DNA of 64,000 bases from an uncultured Victivallaceae bacterium (GTDB lineage: Bacteria > Verrucomicrobiota > Lentisphaeria > Victivallales > Victivallaceae), in the NCBI GenBank assembly GCA_944392655.1, contig CALXXL010000008.1, positions 1-64,000 of the forward strand, in the 5' to 3' direction. Each line of letters starts with the position of its first letter. Positions within the stretch are counted from its first letter, which is position 1. The notes below the pieces were generated by a model, which was not told where the DNA came from, did no database searches, and saw nothing but the letters and a program-made list of their open reading frames with translations. A program made the position numbers and the translations under genes. Positions 6,745 to 15,621 of this stretch are shown in pieces.

Positions 6745-7209
6745 ATGGGAAAACTCATTGTGAATAAGAAAATATTTAGGAATATTTTCCTGGCGATTCT
6801 GGCATATATCGCATCCCTGTTTGTTATGTGGGGATTCATGTTTACCGGGATGTTTTTCTGCGATTTTGCCTGCCACTGCGCTTCCATACCCCAAGCCTAC
6901 CGCGAATTGAATGAAGTTCAGCAACTCTATATGCAGAGCGAATCGTGGAGCCAATTTAAACAGCTTATGTATGACAATGGATTCGATATCCGGGATTATG
7001 CATGGGGATTCGAAGATAAAAGGGAATCCGGAGTGCTGTGGTGGTACACTTTTTACCAGGTCGATACGCCGAATACCGAGGACTATATCGCTTCCCTTTT
7101 CAATATGCCGTCGGTTCCGTTCCGCTATCCGAGGCATTTGTGGGTTACTGTAGACCAGAACAAGGATAAAATCGTCGATATTAAAGTGAGCTACCAAGAG
7201 ATAAGATAA
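6745..7209 (+). CDS. Unknown protein with N-terminal membrane anchor
   Basis: A 154-aa protein. Residues 10-42 form one long hydrophobic segment containing FFCDFACHCAS, after which a soluble Trp/Tyr-rich domain follows, probably in the periplasm. There is no lipobox of standard form. It lies one base upstream of the next gene and downstream of a near-consensus promoter, so the pair should be one transcript. No family recognised. The upstream ribosome site is weak. Confidence 0.6.
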   Translation: MGKLIVNKKIFRNIFLAILAYIASLFVMWGFMFTGMFFCDFACHCASIPQAYRELNEVQQLYMQSESWSQFKQLMYDNGFDIRDYAWGFEDKRESGVLWWYTFYQVDTPNTEDYIASLFNMPSVPFRYPRHLWVTVDQNKDKIVDIKVSYQEIR

Positions 7210-7210
7210 T

Positions 7211-7858
7211 ATGTGCCGGGATAAGATCGCCAGAAGAAAATTGTACGCTCTGATTCAGGGATATTACTCCGCTATGTTCGACAACTTCAAGGCCGATGAT
7301 CTGCTCGCTCCTTTTGAACACTCTGACGATTATATGGTTCGGGGAATCGCTGAGGCATTCTATAATATGTATGACGATACCCGAAGACACTGGTGGTTCC
7401 ACTACTGGTCAGAGGAGGTTCAGGAGCGGATCTGCGCATGGAAATATATGCTGCTTTCCAACATCGAAATCAATTCCGCTCCGCGGATTGCCGAGGCTGG
7501 AAAAGTCTTCTGGCCTCTCGCATCGGAAGAGGAGCTGGAAAAACTGAAAACGATGAATAATGACAGAATTAAACCCCTGCCGCCTCTCAACCTGCACACC
7601 CTCAACGCAATAAATAAAAGCTGCTTCTTCAAATTCCGCAGAAGATACCGGGTCAACAGAATATTGCAGATGCGCAGCCGCGATGTGTGCCGGAAAATAT
7701 GGCAGAAGTACGGGTGCGGAGAGATTTATGACCGGCTGCCGGAATGTTTGAAGATTACCCTGCCGTATGACACGGTTGACGTTGCCGGGCACCTGACCGG
7801 AGACTTCAGCAGAAAACGGAATCCCGGAACCCATATGAAATATATTGAAAGAGTGTAA
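7211..7858 (+). CDS. Unknown 215-aa protein
   Basis: A soluble protein rich in Arg, Trp and Tyr, with MCRDKIARRK at the start and a very basic middle (FKFRRRYRVNRILQ, about 140-153). No signal peptide, membrane segment or known motif is seen. It begins one base after the stop of the gene at 6745, so the two are likely cotranslated. Its stop lies one base from the 3' end of the convergent tRNA-Leu gene, so read-through of the tRNA would produce antisense RNA to it. Confidence 0.55.
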   Translation: MCRDKIARRKLYALIQGYYSAMFDNFKADDLLAPFEHSDDYMVRGIAEAFYNMYDDTRRHWWFHYWSEEVQERICAWKYMLLSNIEINSAPRIAEAGKVFWPLASEEELEKLKTMNNDRIKPLPPLNLHTLNAINKSCFFKFRRRYRVNRILQMRSRDVCRKIWQKYGCGEIYDRLPECLKITLPYDTVDVAGHLTGDFSRKRNPGTHMKYIERV

Positions 7859-7859
7859 A

Positions 7860-7942
7860 TGGTACACGGGATGGGAGTCGAACCCACACTCCGAAGAACC
7901 GGAACCTAAATCCGGCGCGTCTGCCAATTCCGCCACCCGTGC
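7860..7942 (-). tRNA. tRNA-Leu (UAG)
   Basis: A class II tRNA of 83 bases with encoded CCA. The acceptor stem is GCACGGG with CCCGTGT (final G-U). The anticodon stem CCGGA/TCCGG holds the loop TTTAGGT with anticodon UAG. A short variable arm TCTTCGGAG and a T-loop TTCGACT are present. The minus-strand promoter lies directly upstream. A spurious long ORF on the same strand covers this gene. Confidence 0.95.
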
Positions 7943-7951
7943 AGCTTATAA

Positions 7952-7980
7952 AATATAACTCCGCTTGTTCACTTTCTCAA
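7952..7980 (-). promoter_or_regulatory. Promoter of tRNA-Leu
   Basis: On the minus strand, TTGAGA (7975-7980), a 17-base spacer, and TATATT (7952-7957), with nine bases to the tRNA 5' end. Confidence 0.7.
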
Positions 7981-8046
7981 GATATTTTGTCACTCCATTT
8001 TACCTTTTTTTTCAGATTATTCAGCCGCTTTGAACAATTTTAAGGG

Positions 8047-8075
8047 TTGATTATATCTCATCCAGGTGCTATATT
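8047..8075 (+). promoter_or_regulatory. Promoter of the purA operon
   Basis: TTGATT (8047-8052), a 17-base spacer and TATATT (8070-8075), about 65 bases before the purA start. Confidence 0.65.
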
Positions 8076-8139
8076 AGTCCAATTGTGATTTCATTATTAT
8101 ATTATAAATTAAAGTAATTGATTGAAGGAGATCGGCAAT

Positions 8140-9414
8140 ATGGCGGTCGACGTGCTCGTTGGCACCCAGTGGGGTGACGAAGGTAAAGGTAAATTAATTG
8201 ACGTGCTTACGCGCGATGTCGATATGGTGGTCAGATTCCAGGGCGGAAATAACGCCGGACATACCGTCGAAATCGGCGATAATAAATATGTTCTGCATCT
8301 TATCCCGTCGGGAATTTTCCGCAAGGGCGTGGATTGCATTATCGGCAACGGCGTCGTCGTTGACCCCATAGGGCTTATGGGCGAAATGACCGCCCTCGCT
8401 GAACAGGGATTCGATATGTCGCAGATTCAGCTCTCAAGCAACGCTCATCTGGTATTCGCTTATCATAAGGAGTTCGACGCTTTCTCCGAAAGCAGACTCG
8501 CTGAAGGTAAGAAAATCGGTACCACTAAACGCGGTATCGGCCCGACTTACGCCGATAAGGCATATCGCTCAGGTATCCGCGCAGGCGAACTCTGCGACCT
8601 CGAAAGCCTTGAAGAGATGTTCCGCACCCAGCTCGCCAAGTACAACGAGATTTTTACCGCCGCTGGTATGGACGCACTCGATCCCGACGAAAAATGGCTC
8701 GAACTCGAAAAGGCCGCAAAATATCTCGCGCCTTTCGTTACTGATACCGTTCAGAGCGTCAACTCCGCCATCAAGGCCGGTAAGAAGATTCTTTGCGAAG
8801 GCGCTCAGGCTACTTTGCTCGATATCGACCACGGAACTTATCCCTTCGTTACCAGCAGCAGCACCGTATCCGGAGGCGCATGTTCCGGCGCAGGGATCGC
8901 TCCCAGAAATATCGGTACCGTATGGGGCGTTATGAAGGCCTACTGCACCAGAGTCGGCGAAGGACCGTTCCCCACCGAACTCAATGACGCAATGGGCGAA
9001 ATGCTCCGCAAGGACGGCGGTGAATACGGCGCTACCACCGGACGCCCGCGCCGCTGCGGATGGCTCGATACCGTGGCCGGTGCGTTCGCCTGCATGATCA
9101 ACGGCGTCGATAAACTCGCCGTTACCAAACTCGACGTACTCGACGGCCTCGACGAAATTAAACTGTGCGTCGCATACGAAATCGACGGCAAACGCCACGA
9201 TCTCTATCCGTCCAATACCAAGCTCCTCGCTAAAGCTAAACCGGTATATGAGACCATGCCCGGTTGGAAGTGTTCCACCTCCAACGCTAAAAGCCTGGAC
9301 GATCTGCCGGAAAATGCCCGGAAATATCTCGCCAGAGTCTCTGAATTGGTGAACGCGGAAATCGGCGTGGTATCCGTGGGACCACGCCGCGATCAGACTT
9401 TTGAAGTGAAATAA
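8140..9414 (+). CDS. purA: Adenylosuccinate synthetase
   Basis: A 424-aa enzyme that joins IMP and aspartate using GTP, the first committed step to AMP. GTQWGDEGKGKLID is the GTP-binding loop, followed by GIGPTYADK and GATTGRPRRCGWLD, all at the expected positions. ATG 8140 is preceded by GAAGGAG at nine bases; an in-frame TTG at 8122 is rejected. Length matches the family. It heads a run of four same-strand genes (purA-rodA-pepD-lipoprotein) with short gaps. Confidence 0.97.
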   Translation: MAVDVLVGTQWGDEGKGKLIDVLTRDVDMVVRFQGGNNAGHTVEIGDNKYVLHLIPSGIFRKGVDCIIGNGVVVDPIGLMGEMTALAEQGFDMSQIQLSSNAHLVFAYHKEFDAFSESRLAEGKKIGTTKRGIGPTYADKAYRSGIRAGELCDLESLEEMFRTQLAKYNEIFTAAGMDALDPDEKWLELEKAAKYLAPFVTDTVQSVNSAIKAGKKILCEGAQATLLDIDHGTYPFVTSSSTVSGGACSGAGIAPRNIGTVWGVMKAYCTRVGEGPFPTELNDAMGEMLRKDGGEYGATTGRPRRCGWLDTVAGAFACMINGVDKLAVTKLDVLDGLDEIKLCVAYEIDGKRHDLYPSNTKLLAKAKPVYETMPGWKCSTSNAKSLDDLPENARKYLARVSELVNAEIGVVSVGPRRDQTFEVK

Positions 9415-9437
9415 CCAGGGGGAGGGTACCGGCAAAA

Positions 9438-10631
9438 ATGAGGTCGGTTTTCAACTCCGGAAATAATGATAATAACGAACGGGAGGGCGGCATTTTTCAT
9501 GCCGTTACCCGGTTCGTTACCAGTTTTGATTACCTCCAGATTGCCGGAATCGCCATACTGCTGGCTTTCGGTATCGTTTTTGTCTACTCAACCGGAATAC
9601 AGTCCGGCAACCCAGATAACCTTTCCAGGCATATTACCTGGATCGTACTCGGTACGGTACTATATTTCGGCCTCTCCATCTTCGATTACAGGTACTGGGC
9701 GCCGTTGTCGCCCATTCTATACTGCTTCAGCTTGATTCTGCTGGTAATGGTGCTCTTTTCCAGCCCCATCAACAACGCCAGAAGTTGGCTCTCCATTCCA
9801 GGCATGGGTATTCGGTTGCAGCCTTCGGAAATCGGCAAGATTGCCTCCGTTATCCTCGCTTCCGCCATTATGGCAAGCCCAAAATTTAAAGTCAACTCAT
9901 TCAGACACCTGGGGATTATTGCCATCGTCGCCGCAATACCGCTCTACCTTATCCTTATTGAACCGGACTTCGGCAGCGCGTTCGTAATCCTGCCCATTTT
10001 TGCCATGATGCTGTTCGCCGCATGTATACCATACAAGTGGGTAATCGCCGTGGTCGCCGCACTCATTATAATTATACCGCTCGCGGTTCTCAATGAGGTG
10101 TATGAGGTAAAACCAATCCTTAAACCTTATCAACGCGCCAGAATCGTCACTTTCCTCGATCCGGATTCCGATCCGCAGGGCGCAGGCTATAATCTGCGGC
10201 AGGCACGGCTCGCCGTTGGTTCCGGCGGGTGGTTCGGCAAAGGCATCGGCAAAGGTACTCTCTCCGGGCTCGGATATCTGCCGCAGACCGTTACCAACAA
10301 CGACTTCATCTTTTCCGTAATCGCCGAAGAGAGCGGCTTCACCGGAGTGGCTCTGCTGCTGTTCGCCGAAATGATACTTATTCTGTCATGCCTGAGAATC
10401 GCTTTCCTGACTGACGACCTCTTCGGCAGGTATATCGCCGTGGGGTTCGCTGCTCTGCTTTTCTGCCACTCTTATATCAATATCGGTATGTGCATCGGTC
10501 TGGCTCCTATCAGCGGTCTGCCGCTGCCTCTCGTCAGCTTCGGCGGATCGTTTATGGCTATGAATCTCGGAACTCTGGGAATTCTACAATCTATTTACCG
10601 TTACCGCAGGGAGGTGGCTTATGATCAGTGA
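9438..10631 (+). CDS. rodA: Peptidoglycan glycosyltransferase RodA
   Basis: A 397-aa SEDS-family polytopic membrane protein with about ten membrane helices. It polymerises glycan strands for cell elongation together with a class B PBP. GIGKGTLSGLGYLPQ, NNDFIFSVIAEESGF and PISGLPLPLVSFGGSF are SEDS hallmarks, and the PQ...NNDFIF variant is typical of RodA rather than FtsW. A separate ftsW lies at 57461, supporting the assignment. A GGGGGAGG ribosome site precedes the start. The end overlaps pepD by 11 bases. No mreB or pbp2 is in the window. Confidence 0.92.
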   Translation: MRSVFNSGNNDNNEREGGIFHAVTRFVTSFDYLQIAGIAILLAFGIVFVYSTGIQSGNPDNLSRHITWIVLGTVLYFGLSIFDYRYWAPLSPILYCFSLILLVMVLFSSPINNARSWLSIPGMGIRLQPSEIGKIASVILASAIMASPKFKVNSFRHLGIIAIVAAIPLYLILIEPDFGSAFVILPIFAMMLFAACIPYKWVIAVVAALIIIIPLAVLNEVYEVKPILKPYQRARIVTFLDPDSDPQGAGYNLRQARLAVGSGGWFGKGIGKGTLSGLGYLPQTVTNNDFIFSVIAEESGFTGVALLLFAEMILILSCLRIAFLTDDLFGRYIAVGFAALLFCHSYINIGMCIGLAPISGLPLPLVSFGGSFMAMNLGTLGILQSIYRYRREVAYDQ

Positions 10632-12045
10632 AAATCTGCCGCAAGGCAGCGTATGGGAGAACTTTTACCGCATTTCCGCCGTGCCGCACGTCTCCGGACA
10701 TGAAGAACAACTGGCGCTCAGACTCGTGGAGTGGGCGGAGAAAAATGGCTTCAGCGCTAAAATGGACGGCGTTGGCAATGTCATCATCAGCCGCCATCCA
10801 GCTCCGGGATTTGAAAACGCGCCCAAAGTGATCTTGCAGGGGCATCTGGATATGGTGCCGCAATCCAGTGACCCGGATCGCGATATGACTGTTACCCCGG
10901 TGGAAATCCTCTCCGATGGCAAATTCCTCCATACCGGAGGAAAGACCACCCTCGGTGCAGATAACGCAATCGGTCTGGCTGTCGCTATGACCGCGCTCTC
11001 CGAATCCCCCGTAAAAGGCGAACTGCGGGCGGTGTTTACCCGTAATGAAGAGGTTGGTATGGATGGCGCATTCGGCATCGAACCGGAATCTTTGAACTGC
11101 AACTACCTTATTAATCTCGATACCGGGTCGGAAGCAAGTATCTATGTCGGATGTGCCGGAGGCGGATCTGTTACCGCTCACTGCCGTCCGGAGACCGTGG
11201 AAAACACTCTCCCATGCTGGAATTTGACCATAGCTGGCCTGAAAGGCGGGCACTCCGGTATCGATATCGCCGCCGGTTACGGCAATGCAATTATTCTGCT
11301 AGCCGAACTCCTGCGTCAGCTTCCGGATAGCGCCGTAGCCGCAATTCAGGGCGGAACCCTGAGCAATGTTATACCATCTTCCGCCTCAGCCGTTATATGC
11401 TCAGGCAGCGATCGCGAAATTATTGATGCCGCTCAGCGTATGACCGGGGAGTGGCGGAAAATTCTGGCTCCGCATGGCGACAATATCCATGTAAGCGTTG
11501 CTCCGGCTCCGTCCGTCAGCAGAGCGTGGAGCGCAAAACAGAAGCAGAAGCTCCTCGACCTCATCGCTGAGCTGCCGCTTGAAGTGGTGGAGTTTGACGA
11601 TAAGTGGAATATACCTGCACTTTCCGGCAACCTCGCAAAAATAGCCGGCGACGCGGATAATCTCGATATCCTCGTATCTTTGCGCGCTCAGGATGACGCT
11701 AAAAAACATACGGCGCAACTCGAAACGTTTAACTCTTTCGTTAAATACGGTTTTACCGCTCAGCTTAAAGAGGGATACGCCGGATGGAAACCCGCAGAAA
11801 ACTCCATTCTGCTCGCTGAAGCTATAACGGCATACCGGCAAATATATGGCCATGAGCCGCAAGTCAAGGTTATTCACGCCGGGGCAGAGTGCGGACTCTT
11901 CGCCCGGAAACAGCCGGAGCTTGAAATGATCTCCTGCGGACCGGATATCTTTAACTTCCACTCGGTAAATGAAAAAGTCGATATTGCTTCCGTGGAACGG
12001 ATTCAGAAATTCGTCTTCGCTCTGCTCGAAAAAATCTATTCTTGA
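10621..12045 (+). CDS. pepD: Aminoacyl-histidine dipeptidase (M20 family)
   Basis: A 474-aa cytosolic metallodipeptidase, the PepD/carnosinase type that cleaves Xaa-His and other dipeptides with two zinc ions. Visible elements are LQGHLDMVPQ (metal His and Asp), TTLGADNAIG (bridging Asp), TRNEEVGMDGA (catalytic and metal Glu) and HAGAECGLFA near the end. Length is typical. The start lies inside the end of rodA (ATGATCAGTGA shared), so translation is probably coupled. There is no signal peptide. Confidence 0.92.
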   Translation: MISENLPQGSVWENFYRISAVPHVSGHEEQLALRLVEWAEKNGFSAKMDGVGNVIISRHPAPGFENAPKVILQGHLDMVPQSSDPDRDMTVTPVEILSDGKFLHTGGKTTLGADNAIGLAVAMTALSESPVKGELRAVFTRNEEVGMDGAFGIEPESLNCNYLINLDTGSEASIYVGCAGGGSVTAHCRPETVENTLPCWNLTIAGLKGGHSGIDIAAGYGNAIILLAELLRQLPDSAVAAIQGGTLSNVIPSSASAVICSGSDREIIDAAQRMTGEWRKILAPHGDNIHVSVAPAPSVSRAWSAKQKQKLLDLIAELPLEVVEFDDKWNIPALSGNLAKIAGDADNLDILVSLRAQDDAKKHTAQLETFNSFVKYGFTAQLKEGYAGWKPAENSILLAEAITAYRQIYGHEPQVKVIHAGAECGLFARKQPELEMISCGPDIFNFHSVNEKVDIASVERIQKFVFALLEKIYS

Positions 12046-12061
12046 AAGAAAGTGGGGAAAT

Positions 12062-13354
12062 ATGAGAGTATTCTGCCTTGCCGCTCTGGCTTCCGCAATA
12101 ATCCTCGCCGGATGTGCCACCGACAGCGATAAACCCATCCTTAATACCGGGTTGTTCGCTACTTATCCCGCACCAATTTATCCGCCGCCGGACGATTCGG
12201 AAATTAAAACCGCCGACGCGGTAGCTCTGGCTCTGCTGGACGCCGGAGTGTCTTCTCTCCCGTTCGTTGCCGAACCGGGACCGGCAGCCGTAGCCGAAAG
12301 CATTCAGAATTATTCCCAGAATTGTCTCTGGGAGACCGCTGACCTGAAAACCGCTCTCGGACTCGCGATAGGAGACTCCATGTTCGGTAAACGTTCCGCC
12401 CTGGTGCTCTCGGCAAAGCAGTTCGCCGAACTCTCGCCAGATCTCGCTCTGGCCGCCGTTCAGGGCGCTAACGCCGGTATGGTTATCATTGTCCTTACCG
12501 ATAACGCCGGCAGGTTTACCAACGCTATCATTCCTCCGGAACCCCCAGCCGCCGCCAGCCGGATGCCTTATCTCATGCCGGGACAGACCGGCAACGCATA
12601 TACCCGCATCCATGACGCTTTCCTTACATCCGAACAGGTAGGACTGCCGGTTATTGTGATGCTGGAAGTGGACGAATTGATTCGGCCGGTTCCTTATATT
12701 CATAACGATTTTACCAGCTCAAACACCAGATACCGCAGAAATATCCTTACTCAACTGCTCTCGCCGGCTCTGGTTACATATCAGAGCAGACTGGTAAACG
12801 CCAGACAGCTCGGCGATTATAAGATGGTGGCTCCGCCGCAAAGTATGCCAGTGGTGCCAGATGACCTGCCTCAGAGATTTATCCCGATGTTCGAATTCTA
12901 CGCCCCAGCTATGAGCGTGCTCGCTTCCATGCGCGACGATATCGGGTTCGTCGCAGTAGAGGGCGAAATACTCAGCTTCTTCGCCTTTGAACCGTTCAGC
13001 ATCGTCGACGCTGCCGGTTTCGATGGCGCTGCTGTGCCTCTCGCCATAAGAGCAGAACAGAACGGATTTTCCCCCGCATGGGTCGTTATGGAATGCAACA
13101 GCTTCCTACAGCTCGGAATGAACGGTATACGCACCGTAATGGAGTCAGGAATGCCGGTTAAAATGCTCGTGTTTAATCCGGGAAATCCACCTGTAGCCGC
13201 TAAAATGTTTCAGCAGATCGCCGGTATGATCCCACCGGAAAATTTCCACAATATACCGGTTTCCGCGACTAAAGGCGAATTCCTCGAACTACTTAAGAAA
13301 GTTAACAGCTCCAACAATTTTGAACTGGTGATCGTCGACTACTCTGCTGAGTAA
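12062..13354 (+). CDS. Lipoprotein resembling a degenerate IorA-type TPP enzyme
   Basis: A 430-aa protein. ATG 12062 follows AGTGGGG. It has a lipoprotein signal with lipobox LAGC (Cys17). Residues about 45-215 align by eye with the pyrimidine-binding domain of indolepyruvate:ferredoxin oxidoreductase alpha subunits: ADAVALALLDAGV, EPGPAAVAES, KTALGLAIGDSMFGKR and GMVIIVLTDNAG. Residues about 290-420 resemble the pyrophosphate domain (AIRAEQNGFSPAWVVMECNSF). However the usual GDS/GDG metal motif is MECNS, and the catalytic Glu of the NEK-like position is replaced (ETADLK). It should therefore not bind TPP normally. There is no ferredoxin-domain Cys cluster. It probably sits in the envelope with an unknown new role. 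The homology call is by eye. Confidence 0.6.
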   Translation: MRVFCLAALASAIILAGCATDSDKPILNTGLFATYPAPIYPPPDDSEIKTADAVALALLDAGVSSLPFVAEPGPAAVAESIQNYSQNCLWETADLKTALGLAIGDSMFGKRSALVLSAKQFAELSPDLALAAVQGANAGMVIIVLTDNAGRFTNAIIPPEPPAAASRMPYLMPGQTGNAYTRIHDAFLTSEQVGLPVIVMLEVDELIRPVPYIHNDFTSSNTRYRRNILTQLLSPALVTYQSRLVNARQLGDYKMVAPPQSMPVVPDDLPQRFIPMFEFYAPAMSVLASMRDDIGFVAVEGEILSFFAFEPFSIVDAAGFDGAAVPLAIRAEQNGFSPAWVVMECNSFLQLGMNGIRTVMESGMPVKMLVFNPGNPPVAAKMFQQIAGMIPPENFHNIPVSATKGEFLELLKKVNSSNNFELVIVDYSAE

Positions 13355-13426
13355 AAGGGCAGGGCGCAAAATAAAAAGCGGACGACTGAATTTTATCAAC
13401 CGCCCGCTATCTTCTTATCAAATCTT

Positions 13427-14221
13427 TCAAGCACGGCTCAACGCCAGCAGACGCTCCGCATTGCCGCTTAGTATCGCCGCTTTCTCTTCACTACTCAGCG
13501 ACATCTTTTCCACCGTTTCCCACGGCTTCCTTTGACTGAACCACGGAGAGTCCGAACCCAGAAGTATCCGATCCGCCCCATGACGCCGGATCATGGATTC
13601 AATCCTCTCCACCGGCAACTCTTCCACCGCTAAAGAGATATCCAGATAAACATCCTCTCCAAGAAGCTCACGCTCCACCGCATCCCACATCTGATAAGAA
13701 CCAAGATGCGCAATGATGAACGTCAACTCCGGATAACGGCGGTGAAACGCCGCCAGACGCTCAGGATCACTGTGGAACGGCGCCGTGTACGCAATGTCCG
13801 CCCCCGCATGGGTCAGCACCGGAAGATTCAACTCTATGCACTTCTCCCATACCGGAAAAAGACGCTCTTCGCCAAAGTCAAACCCCTGATACTCCGGATG
13901 AACCTTTACCCCATATAAACCCGAATCCTTGATGAATTGCAGCGTACCAAGTTTATCCGCTTCATCCGGATGCACCGAACCGAACATCCGGATGTTGCCA
14001 TTGTTGTTCGCTGCCGCAAAACGGTTGATGCTTAAACTGTTCTCCGGCGACGTTACTACCGGCATCCCTACCGATAAATCGATTCCGCTGCGGGCCATCG
14101 ACTCCTCAAGCCCGCGGCGAGTTCCGTCACTGTCAGATTTTAAACCCAGCTTCTCGACAAAGGCTATCGCTTTCGCCGCTACCTTCTCAGGATAAAAATG
14201 CGTGTGAAAGTCTATCCGCAT
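13427..14221 (-). CDS. Amidohydrolase family 2 metal-dependent hydrolase
   Basis: A 264-aa TIM-barrel hydrolase. DFHTHFYP supplies the first metal His pair, VKVHPEYQ a conserved Lys-Val-His, THAG and HLGS further His ligands, and LLGSDSPW the final Asp. This layout matches PF04909 (aminocarboxymuconate decarboxylase/TIM-barrel lactonase type) rather than TatD. The substrate cannot be read from the sequence. A GGTGG sequence precedes ATG 14221. The SDR gene lies 30 bases upstream on the same strand, so they may form one unit. Confidence 0.78.
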   Translation of the reverse strand: MRIDFHTHFYPEKVAAKAIAFVEKLGLKSDSDGTRRGLEESMARSGIDLSVGMPVVTSPENSLSINRFAAANNNGNIRMFGSVHPDEADKLGTLQFIKDSGLYGVKVHPEYQGFDFGEERLFPVWEKCIELNLPVLTHAGADIAYTAPFHSDPERLAAFHRRYPELTFIIAHLGSYQMWDAVERELLGEDVYLDISLAVEELPVERIESMIRRHGADRILLGSDSPWFSQRKPWETVEKMSLSSEEKAAILSGNAERLLALSRA

Positions 14222-14251
14222 TTTATTCCACCAGATAACAAGACACCGGAA

Positions 14252-15412
14252 TTATTTGCCGTGATTAGCATTCGAGATCTTGACCAGATCACGCAACCAT
14301 TCAACTTCAGGGAAGAAGTCAGAATAGTATGAGCAGATCATCGTACGCAGACCCTCAGTGCCAAATTCCCACGCTATCGCCTGTTCTCCCAGATCACGGA
14401 TGATGTTGCTCTGGTCAAATACTATGTCGCTGGCAAAGTAGGGAAGCAGGTCGCTCAGGAAACGCACCGAAAGACGGTCATCCTGATTCGGATCACTGTC
14501 GTCACGGGCTACCTTTACTCCGGTTAAACGCAGAAATTCACAGATCGTTCTGTCGATATTGCGCGTGCTTATCGGACTGTTGCCCGTTACATGGTAGGTC
14601 TGATTATGCACCGGCTTCTGGAAAAGCGCAGTGATCGCTTCCTGTACATAGTCTATCGGGACAAAATAGACATGCTCAGAAGGCGTAACATTGAAGTTGA
14701 TCGGCATGTAGATTTCATCCACCGGATTCTGCTTCGTCTTTCCACAATGGTGCTTCTTCATCTTCGCCAGAAATTCAAGAATACGGTAGAACGCCAGCGG
14801 ACGGCGGATACGCCCGTCTTTACGACGCCCTGTGATGATCGCCGGACGGTAGATCGTATACGGAATCCCCGAATTGCGCACCAGCAACTCGGCTTTGTAT
14901 TTGCTCTCTTCATAAGGATTGTTGAATCCGAGATCTTCAGGCACAGCTTCCATCGCACGCCCACACAGCTTGCCAGCTACATACGCCGTCGATACATAAT
15001 GGAAAGTGTCTACATTGAGCAGCTTCGCCAGCTCCAGCATGTTTACCGTTCCTTCATAGTTGATCCGGAACGTCTTGCCCGTAGGATCCTTGCCCAGATT
15101 TACATCCGCTGCACAGTGGAATATCGTGTTTACACCCGCAAGCTCAGGAAGCTTTACCAGCTCCGACGGAACCATGCTCGTTACATCGCCGCCCACTGCC
15201 GAGACCTTTGACATAACTTTTTCAAAATCTTCCATGCAGCCGTCAAATTCACACTGCTCACGAAGCGTTTCACGCACACGAGGTAGCACCGCACCCGTAT
15301 AGTCCGGACGCACCATACATACTATTTCCACATCATCACGCTCGCGCAGCAGCGCTACTACAAACGAACTGCCGACAAGACCGGTTACACCGGTCAGAAA
15401 AATCTTAGTCAT
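14252..15412 (-). CDS. Extended SDR, thioester-reductase-like
   Basis: A 386-aa NAD(P)-binding protein. TGVTGLVGSSF is the GxxGxxG cofactor loop, and YVSTAYVAGK and NPYEESKYKAE give the catalytic Ser, Tyr and Lys. The loop after the first strand and the overall length resemble the male-sterility/thioester-reductase domain group (PF07993) that reduces acyl thioesters, but no carrier domain is attached. The C-terminal ~120 residues are helical. Role unknown; lipid or aldehyde chemistry is a family-based guess. Confidence 0.75.
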   Translation of the reverse strand: MTKIFLTGVTGLVGSSFVVALLRERDDVEIVCMVRPDYTGAVLPRVRETLREQCEFDGCMEDFEKVMSKVSAVGGDVTSMVPSELVKLPELAGVNTIFHCAADVNLGKDPTGKTFRINYEGTVNMLELAKLLNVDTFHYVSTAYVAGKLCGRAMEAVPEDLGFNNPYEESKYKAELLVRNSGIPYTIYRPAIITGRRKDGRIRRPLAFYRILEFLAKMKKHHCGKTKQNPVDEIYMPINFNVTPSEHVYFVPIDYVQEAITALFQKPVHNQTYHVTGNSPISTRNIDRTICEFLRLTGVKVARDDSDPNQDDRLSVRFLSDLLPYFASDIVFDQSNIIRDLGEQAIAWEFGTEGLRTMICSYYSDFFPEVEWLRDLVKISNANHGK

Positions 15413-15621
15413 GAGTCTCTTTCCATTTTAAATATGTTTTATTTGTTAACTTTGTATTATTTTCGTTTCAGGCTCATACTATATACTGTAAATGCCAATT
15501 TTACAAACTTTATACCCGCTATTTCAGCTTTTTTCAATTGATAATCTGGTAAATGCGCCCGCCATAGAGTATATTATATCTTTAAAATAAACATAATCTT
15601 AACACAGCAGGAATTCCTACC

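Noticed and set aside
7409-7936. 175-aa minus-strand frame
   Set aside because: It runs through the tRNA-Leu gene and opposite the gene at 7211; it is a shadow frame.
13370-13420. Terminator between convergent genes
   Set aside because: AGCGG and CCGCT can pair but the stem is only five bases with a long loop and no clear T-run.
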